Part shown: positions 47,492 to 55,893 of the stretch, piece after piece | Layout of the letters: the number at the start of each line of letters is the position of its first letter | Position numbering within the stretch: the first letter of the stretch is position 1 | Assembly: GCF_017874735.1 (NCBI RefSeq) | Contig: NZ_JAGGLV010000030.1 | Span: forward strand, 20,774 to 84,773 | Source: Paenibacillus silagei | GTDB lineage: Bacteria > Bacillota > Bacilli > Paenibacillales > Paenibacillaceae | Length of the DNA: 64,000 nt | Direction of reading: 5' to 3' | Notes under the pieces: generated by a model | The model's input: only the letters and a program-made list of their open reading frames with translations | Told to the model about the DNA's origin: nothing | Database searches by the model: none | Position numbers and translations under genes: made by a program

Positions 47492-48035
47492 TATCCAGAC
47501 CCTAAGCCTGAGCGATCTGCTCCCGCCTTCCATTCGTAAGGACCCTGCCATGGCCGCGGCTGCGGCTGCGTTAGATATACAGTTGCAAGAGACAACCGCT
47601 ATGATCGCCGGTCTGAATATATTCAGCCGGTCAGCGGAATGGACAGATGCGGAAACGGATGAGCTGGCCTGGCAATTCAAGCCGCCGTATTATGATCCGG
47701 CTCTGCCTGTGGAACAGAAGCGGCTGCTGATTCAAAATGCAATTCCTTTTCACAGACACAAAGGAACTGCCAGTGCAGTAGAAGATCTGATCGCCATCCT
47801 GTTTGGCCAGGGGGCAGTCGAAGAATGGTGGCAATATGGAGGAGACCCTTATCATTTTCGGGTGGTCACCAACAATGCGGATGTGACTGCTGCACGGGCC
47901 CAGGAATTCATTGCCGCTGTCGATGCGGTTAAGAGGTTGTCTGCCGTATTGGATAGCGTCACTATTTCGCAAGCGGAGCCGCTGCCTCTTTATATGGGCG
48001 GCTTTTTACATTTTGGGGAACACATTCAGATTTAG
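47484..48035 (+). CDS. Tail protein I (gpI-like)
   Basis: A 183-residue P2 gpI-type protein linking baseplate and fibre: LSLSDLLPPSIRKDPAMAAAAA, FKPPYYDPALPVEQKRLLIQNAIPFHRHKGTASAVEDLIAILFGQG. The ATG at 47484, inside the end of gpJ, is chosen because the N-terminal IQTLSLSDLLPP follows at once. AT the 3' end a GGGAGGG site serves the fibre gene. Confidence 0.88.
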   Translation: MINIQTLSLSDLLPPSIRKDPAMAAAAAALDIQLQETTAMIAGLNIFSRSAEWTDAETDELAWQFKPPYYDPALPVEQKRLLIQNAIPFHRHKGTASAVEDLIAILFGQGAVEEWWQYGGDPYHFRVVTNNADVTAARAQEFIAAVDAVKRLSAVLDSVTISQAEPLPLYMGGFLHFGEHIQI

Positions 48036-48047
48036 GGAGGGAATCAT

Positions 48048-51000
48048 GTGGCAGTATTTGGAGGCATGACACTGACCAATAAAGGTCTTGTGCTGCAGGG
48101 GAAAGCCCAAGCGGGGGGCAAGTTGAATTATACCCGCATTGCTGTAGGCGATGGTTCACTTACAGGACAAGCTGTTCCAGCGATGAATGGCCTGATTTCT
48201 CAAAAAATCAATTTGCCGATTACACGAATAACTACACAGCCGCCTAATAAAGCGATTATTGGTTCGGTGCTGCGGAACGCGGATGTCTCTACAGGATTTT
48301 ACTGGCGTGAAGTAGGAGTCTTCGCACAAGACCCGGATGCGGGGGAAATTCTCTACGCCTACGCTAATGCCGGAGTAACCGCAGACTACATTCCGCCAGG
48401 CGGCGGATCAGACATTATCGAGAAAACGTTCGATTGTGTCGTAGTGGTAGGCACAGCCGCCAATATTACCGCAGTCATTGATGAGTCGCTGGTGTTTGCG
48501 AAGAAGACCGAACTGGATGCAGTGGATGCTGCTAAGGTGGATAAAGTATCCGGCAAGGGTCTGTCCGCTAATGATTACACCACAGCTGAGAAGAATAAGC
48601 TGGCCGGGATCACAGCAGGAGCAGGCGGTGCAGGCTCTGCAACAGACACGGTTATTGGCAGCCGGACGATATCTGATACGACTGCACCAACAGGAGACAG
48701 CGGCACCGTCACCAATCTGTTGGGTTGGCTGGCAAACACGGTCAAATCCATTACAGGCAAGTCTTCCTGGCGGACAGCTCCGGCCACAACACTGGAGGCG
48801 GCTAAGGCGCATGCGGATGATGCTACGCGGCACCTTAACGCTGCGGATAGGGCGGCAATATCCGGGGCTATACCTTCATCGCAAAGGAATATTGCAAATG
48901 GGGTAGCGGCACTAGATAATGCATCACTGATAGTGGGTCAAGGGGTGAGACTCGGGGGAAGCGAACAGTACATGGAAAAGGTGTTCTCGTTCCAAACCGT
49001 TAATGGTACCGTTAATCAGAAAATAGACTACAGTTTTGGTCCAGCCGTCATGTCTGGATTTATTGAGGTGACAGTAACTGGGGCTTGGGGTAACGCTTCA
49101 TCTGAAGGCAGATTGACAAAGCGGATGGATGTTATGGGTAGCACTGCGGGCACCATTAACCGCCAAAGCTCGCAGTACACTGAAGTTTCCGGTGCTATTA
49201 GAGGGCTTCTATCAATTTCAGACGTTTACTGGAAAGATGGCAAGTGGACCGTAACAGTGGAAGCGAGAACTAGCGCAGGTAACAACTACACTACCCACAT
49301 TAAGCATCACGGACCACTTGGGGCCAAAGATTGGATGCAGGGGAGCATCTACACAGGCGCAGCTACTACCTTACCTTTGGCGGTGCAGGTTATCCCGGAT
49401 GATACAAAAACAAAAAGCGGGCAGCAGGTTGAAACAACTGTAGGTGCTCAAGCTAAGGCAGACGCAGCGCAGGCTGCAGCCATTGCCTACACTGATACAA
49501 AGATAGGCCGGGTAGACTTGACCCAAACTCTGGGGCCGGGCACATCGGTAGTGACGGCGGACGCTAATGGCTCGGAGCTGGATTTGGTGGTTCAGGGGCG
49601 GACACTGGTGAACCTATTAGGTAAATTAGGAAATGCAGAGAGTCTTGACGGGTGGTCAAAATCAGGAACAACACCAGCTCTTAGCTCCACTCAAAAACGT
49701 TCCGGTGCATCATCTTTCAAGTTTTCAACCTTGTCTACTGGCTCGTATATAGCGAAGGTCTTTCCGGCCTTGGATACATCTAAAGCCTATATCCTTGGAG
49801 TATGGGCCTATATTGAATCCTTCACCCAGGTAAATGGTGGGGCTTTAACGATTACTATACGGGATGCAGACGGGAACAACATACGGTACGGTGCCGCAGC
49901 AAATACTTCTCTTACGGGTCAATGGCAGTTTCTACAAGCCAAAATACCAATCGGGCATACGGTCTTAGGCTCTGGCTTTACATTGCTGGCCGGATTGGTT
50001 GGATCGAGTAATGCGGTGGCTTATATGGATGATATCCGTCTGTACGAAATCAGCGCCGCTGAATACGCCGCCATTGGTACGACGATCGCCAGTGAGCAGA
50101 TTGACGCCTATTGGCCGTATGTTGACTGCAAGCAGCACGTTCAAGGTGTGGCGATCAGCAAACAGGGGCTAAACCTGCTGCCACTCTTTCTGCCAGCCAA
50201 TTTCACCACCAATAACGTAGCTGTAATTTTCAATGGAGACAATGTTGTAATCCCTGCTGCTCAGGGTGCAGGAACCTTCATAATGGCATCTGATGATATA
50301 GCTGCGCAGCCGGTAGCCTACACATTGTCTGCTGATCCAGGGCAGTCTTACAGATTTATCGTGCGGTTGTTGGATGCTTCAGGTGCGATAATAACAACGG
50401 CCGCTGGGATGCAAGGCTTTACTTACAATAGCTACTATCAGGGGTTTCTTAAAATAGCTGAAACTGTAACATTCACACCACCTGAGCAGACAAAGGCAAT
50501 GAGGATAGGATTTGGGTCTTTTGCAAGCGACATAGGCGGGGTTACCTCTATTGTATCAAAGGCGCAGCTTGAATTCGGCAGCGCGGTCACTCCGTTCACA
50601 CCAGTGGAGCCGCAGAGCGTAATCCTCCCGGTCATGCTCGGGCAGATCGGGGATGTGCGGGACAGTGTGTATAGCGCTGGTGGCGAGTGGATGTATTTGG
50701 AGCGGGTACGTAAAAGTATGGTGCTTGATGGAGCAAGAGGTTGGGTGTGGGGGAGCAATTCTACAGGATACAAAACTGCTATTCTATATCTTGCGGACAT
50801 TCCGGGAGCCATTCCTTCAAGCGCTGCTTTCAAGGGGATAAAATATGATGGTTCTCTAATGGTATCGGTTTCTGTAAGTGGGCAAAAGGCAGCGGATCAA
50901 GTCGGTACTGGCACTGCTGGTATGGCTTTAACAATCGCTAACTCCGATTCAGGGTGGGGGGATGCTTATACTCCCTCTGTCGCGGAAATCAAAGCATATT

Positions 51001-54000
51001 TTAACGGCTACCGCATGAATAACGGAACTTTTGGCACTCCATACAACGGTAGCGGCACCAAGACATGGACGCTTATTACAGCAGCCAGCAATGCTGGTGC
51101 TGTTACAACTGTGCCGACAACACAGTCCCCTATTACAACATCATGGCAACCCTATACACTGGATTACGTGCTGGCGCAGGCTGCGGCCCCGGTTCCGGTT
51201 CCCAATGCTGAAGGGAGTATTACCCTCCACCCTGGCGGCAATCAGATCAGCGTGGAGACGGGGGCCATTCAGAGTGAAAAGGCAAACCCCAAAGTACACT
51301 CTGACGGTAACTGTTACATTAACAATATTGCGGTAGGTAGCTCTACTTATTTGAGCCAGAAAACTAACAAGATTTTAGCAGTATACAAGGGAGCAGATAT
51401 TGATACTAAATGGACACTTCTATCAAATCACGGTAGCGGCTACGGTGGTGGACAGGCATATATAGCTACTGGCAACTTTGATGCTAATGCATCCTATTAC
51501 GTTACCTATATTGCCCTGGACAAATATGTACTCACTGCTAATGTCACAGAGACCGCAGCAACATGGCGGACGGGGCTGGGCGGCGTAGTATCCGATGTAG
51601 TCCAGAGTGTCGCGGAGCTGCGGCAAGATAATGACCAGCAGGACTTTGCGGACGACTATATCGAGGCGAAGGTCGATAACCTGAAGTTGGATATAGTAGA
51701 TGGCTCGGCGCTGCCTGACACTATCCAAAAGCACCAGCTTACCGGAAACTCTGGTTTAGGAAAAGGCGGGAATCCTACGGTTAGTCCTAATACATTGCTT
51801 GACACTGGCATCTATACACTAACCTTCTCAAGCCCTGATCTACCGGTGTCAGGATCAACAACAACTGTATTTGTCAAAAGATACAATTCCGCATATATCA
51901 TTCAAGAAGCCGATGTTTTTGCAACGGTCAATACAATCACGGTTATCAGAAAGTTTACAAGAGAAAGCAGGAATAGCGGAAGTAGTTGGTCAACTTGGCG
52001 AGAACTGAAAATGAAAGCTTCCCCATTGGCTAATAACACGGATTTAAACACCCTCGTTTATGAGGGGCAATTTTACGCCGTTTCAAATGCTTCAGCAGCA
52101 ACAATAACAAATCAACCGCCTGTCGGAGGAAACTACTGCTTCAATCTAGATGTTAAGACAACAGTAAGTGCCGATGGAACGGGCTGCAACCAAACGATAA
52201 CCTACTACAGCACTTCTGCATCAAGTCCAACTATATTCACTCGTAATTTCTACCAAACTATCTGGACAAATTGGCAGCAGATTGAAACAGCAGCAGTTAA
52301 AAATGTTGCCGGAGGGTATGCCGGGCTGGATAGTTCGGGGGACATCGCCCTTACAGTGATTCCAGATGTGGTCCAGAAGTACAGTATCACCAAAGACGAT
52401 GGTAAAGCGATACAACTGTCTGGAGGAACAGACCTAAATACAGTGCTAACTATAGGGTTCTATACGATCAACAACCCTGGGAACTCTCCTATCACAAGTC
52501 TTTGGGTGCACCTCCTCGTCCAAACACACTCAGGAGCTTCAGATGGGACTAATTATGTTGTCCAAAGGGTGATGAATCTAAATGAAACTGGAACGCCCCC
52601 TGAGTGGATTAGACGGAGAGTTAACGGTACTTGGACCTCTTGGGTAAGCGTTCCAAACAGCAGTCTGTACAACGTTGCAAACGGAATAGCGGGTTTAACC
52701 TCCAGCGCTGTTTTACCGGACAACATCATACCGCAGTCTATTACCAGAAGAGTACCTCTGACGAACCAGCTACAGAAAAGTTCATACTACCGATCCGTTA
52801 TAGCGTTGTGCGAGCTAACAAACACGAATCCAAGCTACAATTCTTATAGCAATGGGTTGTTAACTATGCATCGTGGTAACGGTCTGAGCGGGCAAGTAAC
52901 GGCGCTTGTGAATGCAGAGAAACGGTATAATACAACGACCATGAACTATTCTGCGTTTCGTATAGGCGCGACAGTGCAGGTGTTCCGCCCATGCACCTTC
53001 ACATATAACGGTGTTAAGTATGGCGGTATCGACTTGTATATTACAGATGCAGAGTTTTCCTTTGTGGAGTTCAACGGGGCGACCAACTTTGGTATATTTG
53101 CAGTAGATTACTACAATAATCAGACGTCAACTAAGCTAAATTCCGAGATATTTGATTCCTTAAACACGACAACGGATTATACGTATGTTAACGACATCAG
53201 CTTAAATGGTTCGGGATTAAACGCTGAACGTGTTGCAGGTAAAACCTTGGCCGAAGTGGTTCAGGGTTCTTTGTCATTCGCCGTCACCACCGGTACAGCA
53301 ACAGCCTTAGTTGCTTCAATTAGTCCGGCTCCGGTTGCCCTTACAGCGGGGTTGCGAGTCACCATTAAAACTCACGTGGCCACATCGGGCCCGATCACGC
53401 TTAACGTCAATGGCCTGGGGGCCAAGTCCATCAAAAAGCCAAACGGCAATAATCCGCCGTTGGTGCAGGGCGGGGTGTACACGGTAGTCTATGATGGAAC
53501 GGCTTTTATCTTACAGGGTGAAGGGGGTGAGTATGGTACAGCAACTGCATCCCATGTTTTAAGTGGGTATTCTATTGGCACAGAGAATGGAGTCGTGAAC
53601 GGAGAAATAAGTAATAATGGTCCTGGTGGAACAATAACCCCAAACGCTAATGTACAAACAAAACCAGCGGGATTTTATAGTAGCGCTATTTCGATCTCTG
53701 GAGTAGCGGTTCCTGTGGATAAAGTATTAAATGGAACAACTATTGCTGGCAGTTTAGGAACAATGCCAAACAGATCAGCGGAAAATAACAATATGCCTCC
53801 ACAGGAAACGGCATATTGGCCAGTGGGAGCTTATAATAATCCGTATGCCAAAGTGCACTTTCGTCCCCCTGCGGGATATTATAATGGATCTACCTGGATT
53901 TCTGCTGATTCTGCAGACATGCTGCCTGAAAATGTACTTGCAGGGAAATCTATATTTGGGATGAAAGGTAATATTCCGAATAGAACGAATGACCAACAGG

Positions 54001-54482
54001 CTGTGACTTCATGGACTAACGGAGCTGGTGCACTGTCCCTTGGTTTTCCTACTGGGGCATATCTCACGAGTAGCGGTTTTGGTGCAGGTATTGCATCAGT
54101 TGCAATTACTAATGGAAACTTTACTTCTGGTAACATTCGAAGTGGAGTTAACATATTCGGAGTTGTTGGAAATCTAAAACCTATATCTTCGGCAAGCGGA
54201 ATCATATGGGCAGGTGGATCAATTACAATTTCAGGGTTAGGATTCAGGCCTAAAGTTTTTTCATTTTCTTATAATCCCAATGGAGAATCATGGACTAATA
54301 TTTGGGGCTATTTTATCGATAGTTCAATTTTAGCCTCTCCCTATAGCAGAGAGATTCTAAGCGTTTATGATTCCGGAGGATCTATAAGTGCCAATGTTAC
54401 TATTTTAGATAATGGAATTACCATATCCAATAGCTACAATCAAATCGCTACCCAAAATTATTTATGGTCAGCATGGGGCTGA
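48048..54482 (+). CDS. Giant modular tail fibre (receptor-binding) protein
   Basis: 2144 residues, GTG start behind AGGGAGGGAATC. Residues 1-150 are the tail-collar/gpH-type anchor (NKGLVLQGKAQAGGKLNYTRIAVGDG, YWREVGVFA). VDKVSGKGLSANDYTTAEKNKLAGI at 163-188 is a common fibre motif. Two jelly-roll-like carbohydrate-binding-type modules follow (~515-670 and ~700-860). Three pyocin-knob-like repeats are at ~1244-1320, ~1329-1413 and ~1461-1537, each ending in W(S/T)xW. A domain at ~1730-1825 leads to a C-terminal tip with three ~70-residue repeats (LNGTTIAGSLGTMPNR, LAGKSIFGMKGNIPNR, IRSGVNIFGVVGN). The 3' third is AT-richer, as for exchanged host-range segments. It should decide target specificity. 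Confidence 0.85.
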   Translation: MAVFGGMTLTNKGLVLQGKAQAGGKLNYTRIAVGDGSLTGQAVPAMNGLISQKINLPITRITTQPPNKAIIGSVLRNADVSTGFYWREVGVFAQDPDAGEILYAYANAGVTADYIPPGGGSDIIEKTFDCVVVVGTAANITAVIDESLVFAKKTELDAVDAAKVDKVSGKGLSANDYTTAEKNKLAGITAGAGGAGSATDTVIGSRTISDTTAPTGDSGTVTNLLGWLANTVKSITGKSSWRTAPATTLEAAKAHADDATRHLNAADRAAISGAIPSSQRNIANGVAALDNASLIVGQGVRLGGSEQYMEKVFSFQTVNGTVNQKIDYSFGPAVMSGFIEVTVTGAWGNASSEGRLTKRMDVMGSTAGTINRQSSQYTEVSGAIRGLLSISDVYWKDGKWTVTVEARTSAGNNYTTHIKHHGPLGAKDWMQGSIYTGAATTLPLAVQVIPDDTKTKSGQQVETTVGAQAKADAAQAAAIAYTDTKIGRVDLTQTLGPGTSVVTADANGSELDLVVQGRTLVNLLGKLGNAESLDGWSKSGTTPALSSTQKRSGASSFKFSTLSTGSYIAKVFPALDTSKAYILGVWAYIESFTQVNGGALTITIRDADGNNIRYGAAANTSLTGQWQFLQAKIPIGHTVLGSGFTLLAGLVGSSNAVAYMDDIRLYEISAAEYAAIGTTIASEQIDAYWPYVDCKQHVQGVAISKQGLNLLPLFLPANFTTNNVAVIFNGDNVVIPAAQGAGTFIMASDDIAAQPVAYTLSADPGQSYRFIVRLLDASGAIITTAAGMQGFTYNSYYQGFLKIAETVTFTPPEQTKAMRIGFGSFASDIGGVTSIVSKAQLEFGSAVTPFTPVEPQSVILPVMLGQIGDVRDSVYSAGGEWMYLERVRKSMVLDGARGWVWGSNSTGYKTAILYLADIPGAIPSSAAFKGIKYDGSLMVSVSVSGQKAADQVGTGTAGMALTIANSDSGWGDAYTPSVAEIKAYFNGYRMNNGTFGTPYNGSGTKTWTLITAASNAGAVTTVPTTQSPITTSWQPYTLDYVLAQAAAPVPVPNAEGSITLHPGGNQISVETGAIQSEKANPKVHSDGNCYINNIAVGSSTYLSQKTNKILAVYKGADIDTKWTLLSNHGSGYGGGQAYIATGNFDANASYYVTYIALDKYVLTANVTETAATWRTGLGGVVSDVVQSVAELRQDNDQQDFADDYIEAKVDNLKLDIVDGSALPDTIQKHQLTGNSGLGKGGNPTVSPNTLLDTGIYTLTFSSPDLPVSGSTTTVFVKRYNSAYIIQEADVFATVNTITVIRKFTRESRNSGSSWSTWRELKMKASPLANNTDLNTLVYEGQFYAVSNASAATITNQPPVGGNYCFNLDVKTTVSADGTGCNQTITYYSTSASSPTIFTRNFYQTIWTNWQQIETAAVKNVAGGYAGLDSSGDIALTVIPDVVQKYSITKDDGKAIQLSGGTDLNTVLTIGFYTINNPGNSPITSLWVHLLVQTHSGASDGTNYVVQRVMNLNETGTPPEWIRRRVNGTWTSWVSVPNSSLYNVANGIAGLTSSAVLPDNIIPQSITRRVPLTNQLQKSSYYRSVIALCELTNTNPSYNSYSNGLLTMHRGNGLSGQVTALVNAEKRYNTTTMNYSAFRIGATVQVFRPCTFTYNGVKYGGIDLYITDAEFSFVEFNGATNFGIFAVDYYNNQTSTKLNSEIFDSLNTTTDYTYVNDISLNGSGLNAERVAGKTLAEVVQGSLSFAVTTGTATALVASISPAPVALTAGLRVTIKTHVATSGPITLNVNGLGAKSIKKPNGNNPPLVQGGVYTVVYDGTAFILQGEGGEYGTATASHVLSGYSIGTENGVVNGEISNNGPGGTITPNANVQTKPAGFYSSAISISGVAVPVDKVLNGTTIAGSLGTMPNRSAENNNMPPQETAYWPVGAYNNPYAKVHFRPPAGYYNGSTWISADSADMLPENVLAGKSIFGMKGNIPNRTNDQQAVTSWTNGAGALSLGFPTGAYLTSSGFGAGIASVAITNGNFTSGNIRSGVNIFGVVGNLKPISSASGIIWAGGSITISGLGFRPKVFSFSYNPNGESWTNIWGYFIDSSILASPYSREILSVYDSGGSISANVTILDNGITISNSYNQIATQNYLWSAWG

Positions 54483-54497
54483 GAAAGGATTGAGATA

Positions 54498-54743
54498 ATG
54501 AATATTGGTAGGAAAATTTATTATGAAAAGTCTACAGGAAATGTCCTCGTAGATACTGGGGAAAGATCTGGTGATGTAATCGAAACTACGCAAGAGCAGG
54601 ATTTTGAATCCTTTAAATCACTTGTGCAGAGAGTACCTGAATCGGTTGGGGTAATTAAATTGGGGTATGGTCAGTATGGCGAGGACTTCGCAGCAGCAAG
54701 CGGTTACCGGATTAATCTAGATACAGAAGAACTGGAGTTTTAA
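54498..54743 (+). CDS. Small protein after the fibre gene, unknown role
   Basis: An 81-residue protein: IYYEKSTGNVLVDTGERSGDV, then acidic helical DFESFKSLVQRVPESVGVIKLGYGQY. Short proteins of this type follow fibre genes in Firmicutes phages. It may be a fibre chaperone or a tip component, but nothing proves it. GAAAGGATTGAGATA precedes the ATG. It is the last gene before the terminator. Confidence 0.65.
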   Translation: MNIGRKIYYEKSTGNVLVDTGERSGDVIETTQEQDFESFKSLVQRVPESVGVIKLGYGQYGEDFAAASGYRINLDTEELEF

Positions 54744-54860
54744 TTATGAATCAGTTAAAGAGCCGAAGTAGGGTTGACCAAATATCAAACAATAACAAAT
54801 TGGATTAGGCACACTTTGTTTTTTAATTTCCAAAATGAGATATTAATTTCATCCATCAAA
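54744..54860 (+). other. Short gap with a possible remnant
   Basis: Holds a 20-codon frame at 54746-54808 without a good ribosome site; it does not resemble the usual XkdX-type tail peptide. No lysis gene is present. I treat it as non-coding. Confidence 0.45.
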
Positions 54861-54893
54861 AAGGCCTCTCCAGAAACGGAGAGGTCTTTTTTT
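54861..54893 (+). terminator. Terminator closing the tail cluster
   Basis: AAGGCCTCTCC, loop AGAAAC, GGAGAGGTCTT (one G-U pair), then a T run. It marks the right end of the accessory locus. Confidence 0.88.
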
Positions 54894-54965
54894 GTTTTAA
54901 ATCAAGTTAATCTTAATCAGGGTTAAATTCCACTCCAGACTTTATTCCAAATTGAACAAAACCCA

Positions 54966-54995
54966 TTGACTTCGCCGGATAAACGGATATACTAT
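54966..54995 (+). promoter_or_regulatory. Promoter for cysH-sat
   Basis: TTGACT at 54966-54971, an 18-base spacer, TACTAT at 54990-54995. The leader of ~65 bases shows no S-box or T-box elements. Confidence 0.6.
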
Positions 54996-55066
54996 ATCTT
55001 ATAGAATTAGTCGGGATTAACCTCGTAGGTTTCGATCTTGACGATATCCGGATGGAGGAAACTAAG

Positions 55067-55759
55067 ATGAACCTGCTCGAGAAAGAGGATTTAATCAAAG
55101 TGAAAGCGGAAGAGCTGGAGAATGCTTCTCCCGAGGAGATTATCCGCTGGGCGGTGGAGACCTTTCCGAATATAACCTTTGCCTGCAGCTTCGGGGCGGA
55201 GGATGTGGTGCTGGTGGATATGATCCAGAAGGTGAGTCCTTCGACAGATGTGTTCTATTTAGATACGGATTATCATTTCAAGGAAACCTATGAGACTAGA
55301 GATGTTATGGCTGATAAGTACGGGATGGAATTCGTCCGGGTGTCTCCGCAGATTACGGTGGAGGAGCAGGCCTTGCAGTATGGGGAGGCCCTATGGAATA
55401 CTGACCCTAACCAGTGCTGCGCAATCCGTAAGGTTGAACCGCTGACCCGTATTCTCTCACAATACGACGCTTGGATTACCGGGATTCGCCGGGATCAGGC
55501 CCCTACCCGGGCCAATGCGAAGAAGATAGAATATGATAATAAGTTCGGGCTGGTCAAGTTCAATCCGATTGCGAACTGGACTACAGAGGATGTGTGGAAT
55601 TATATCCGCGAGAATGATGTAGTCTACAATCCGCTGCATGACCGCAATTTCCCGAGCATCGGCTGTGAGCAATGCACCCGGGCTGTTATGCCTGGTGAAG
55701 ATCCGCGTGCCGGCAGATGGTCCGGTTCGGACAAGACAGAATGCGGATTGCACAAATAA
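55067..55759 (+). CDS. cysH: Phosphoadenylyl/adenylyl-sulfate reductase (iron-sulfur type)
   Basis: Reduces activated sulfate to sulfite with thioredoxin. It has 230 residues, the SFGAEDVVLVDM nucleotide-binding loop and TGIRRDQAPTRA. C117-C118 and C200-x2-C203 form the [4Fe-4S] set of APS-reducing enzymes, and the C-terminal ECGLH carries the catalytic Cys (C226). So APS is probably the main substrate, matching the following sat and the absence here of an APS kinase. The ATG at 55067 has GGAGG 8 bases upstream. Confidence 0.92.
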   Translation: MNLLEKEDLIKVKAEELENASPEEIIRWAVETFPNITFACSFGAEDVVLVDMIQKVSPSTDVFYLDTDYHFKETYETRDVMADKYGMEFVRVSPQITVEEQALQYGEALWNTDPNQCCAIRKVEPLTRILSQYDAWITGIRRDQAPTRANAKKIEYDNKFGLVKFNPIANWTTEDVWNYIRENDVVYNPLHDRNFPSIGCEQCTRAVMPGEDPRAGRWSGSDKTECGLHK

Positions 55760-55893
55760 GATACGCCTAAATAAGTATCGCTCAGATATGATCACTAATC
55801 ACTAATTTATCCGCACTTATTTACCCGCACGCACTAAATTACCAGCACTCTATACAGCACTGCACAGGCTTTGCACAGGAGGAGAGAACAGGG

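Noticed and set aside
54746..54808. A 20-codon frame after the last tail gene
   Set aside because: No good ribosome site and no likeness to XkdX-type peptides; chance frame.
35636..54893. Complete prophage or eCIS/type VI system
   Set aside because: No head, packaging, replication or integration genes, and no AAA+ ATPase, PAAR-toxin or TssJLM genes. A headless tail locus fits better.
35594..54893. att-like direct repeats at the ends of the tail locus
   Set aside because: Only short T-rich matches near the two terminators; nothing longer that could be an attachment site, and no integrase.
54996..55051. S-box or T-box riboswitch before cysH
   Set aside because: The leader is too short and lacks the conserved cores.
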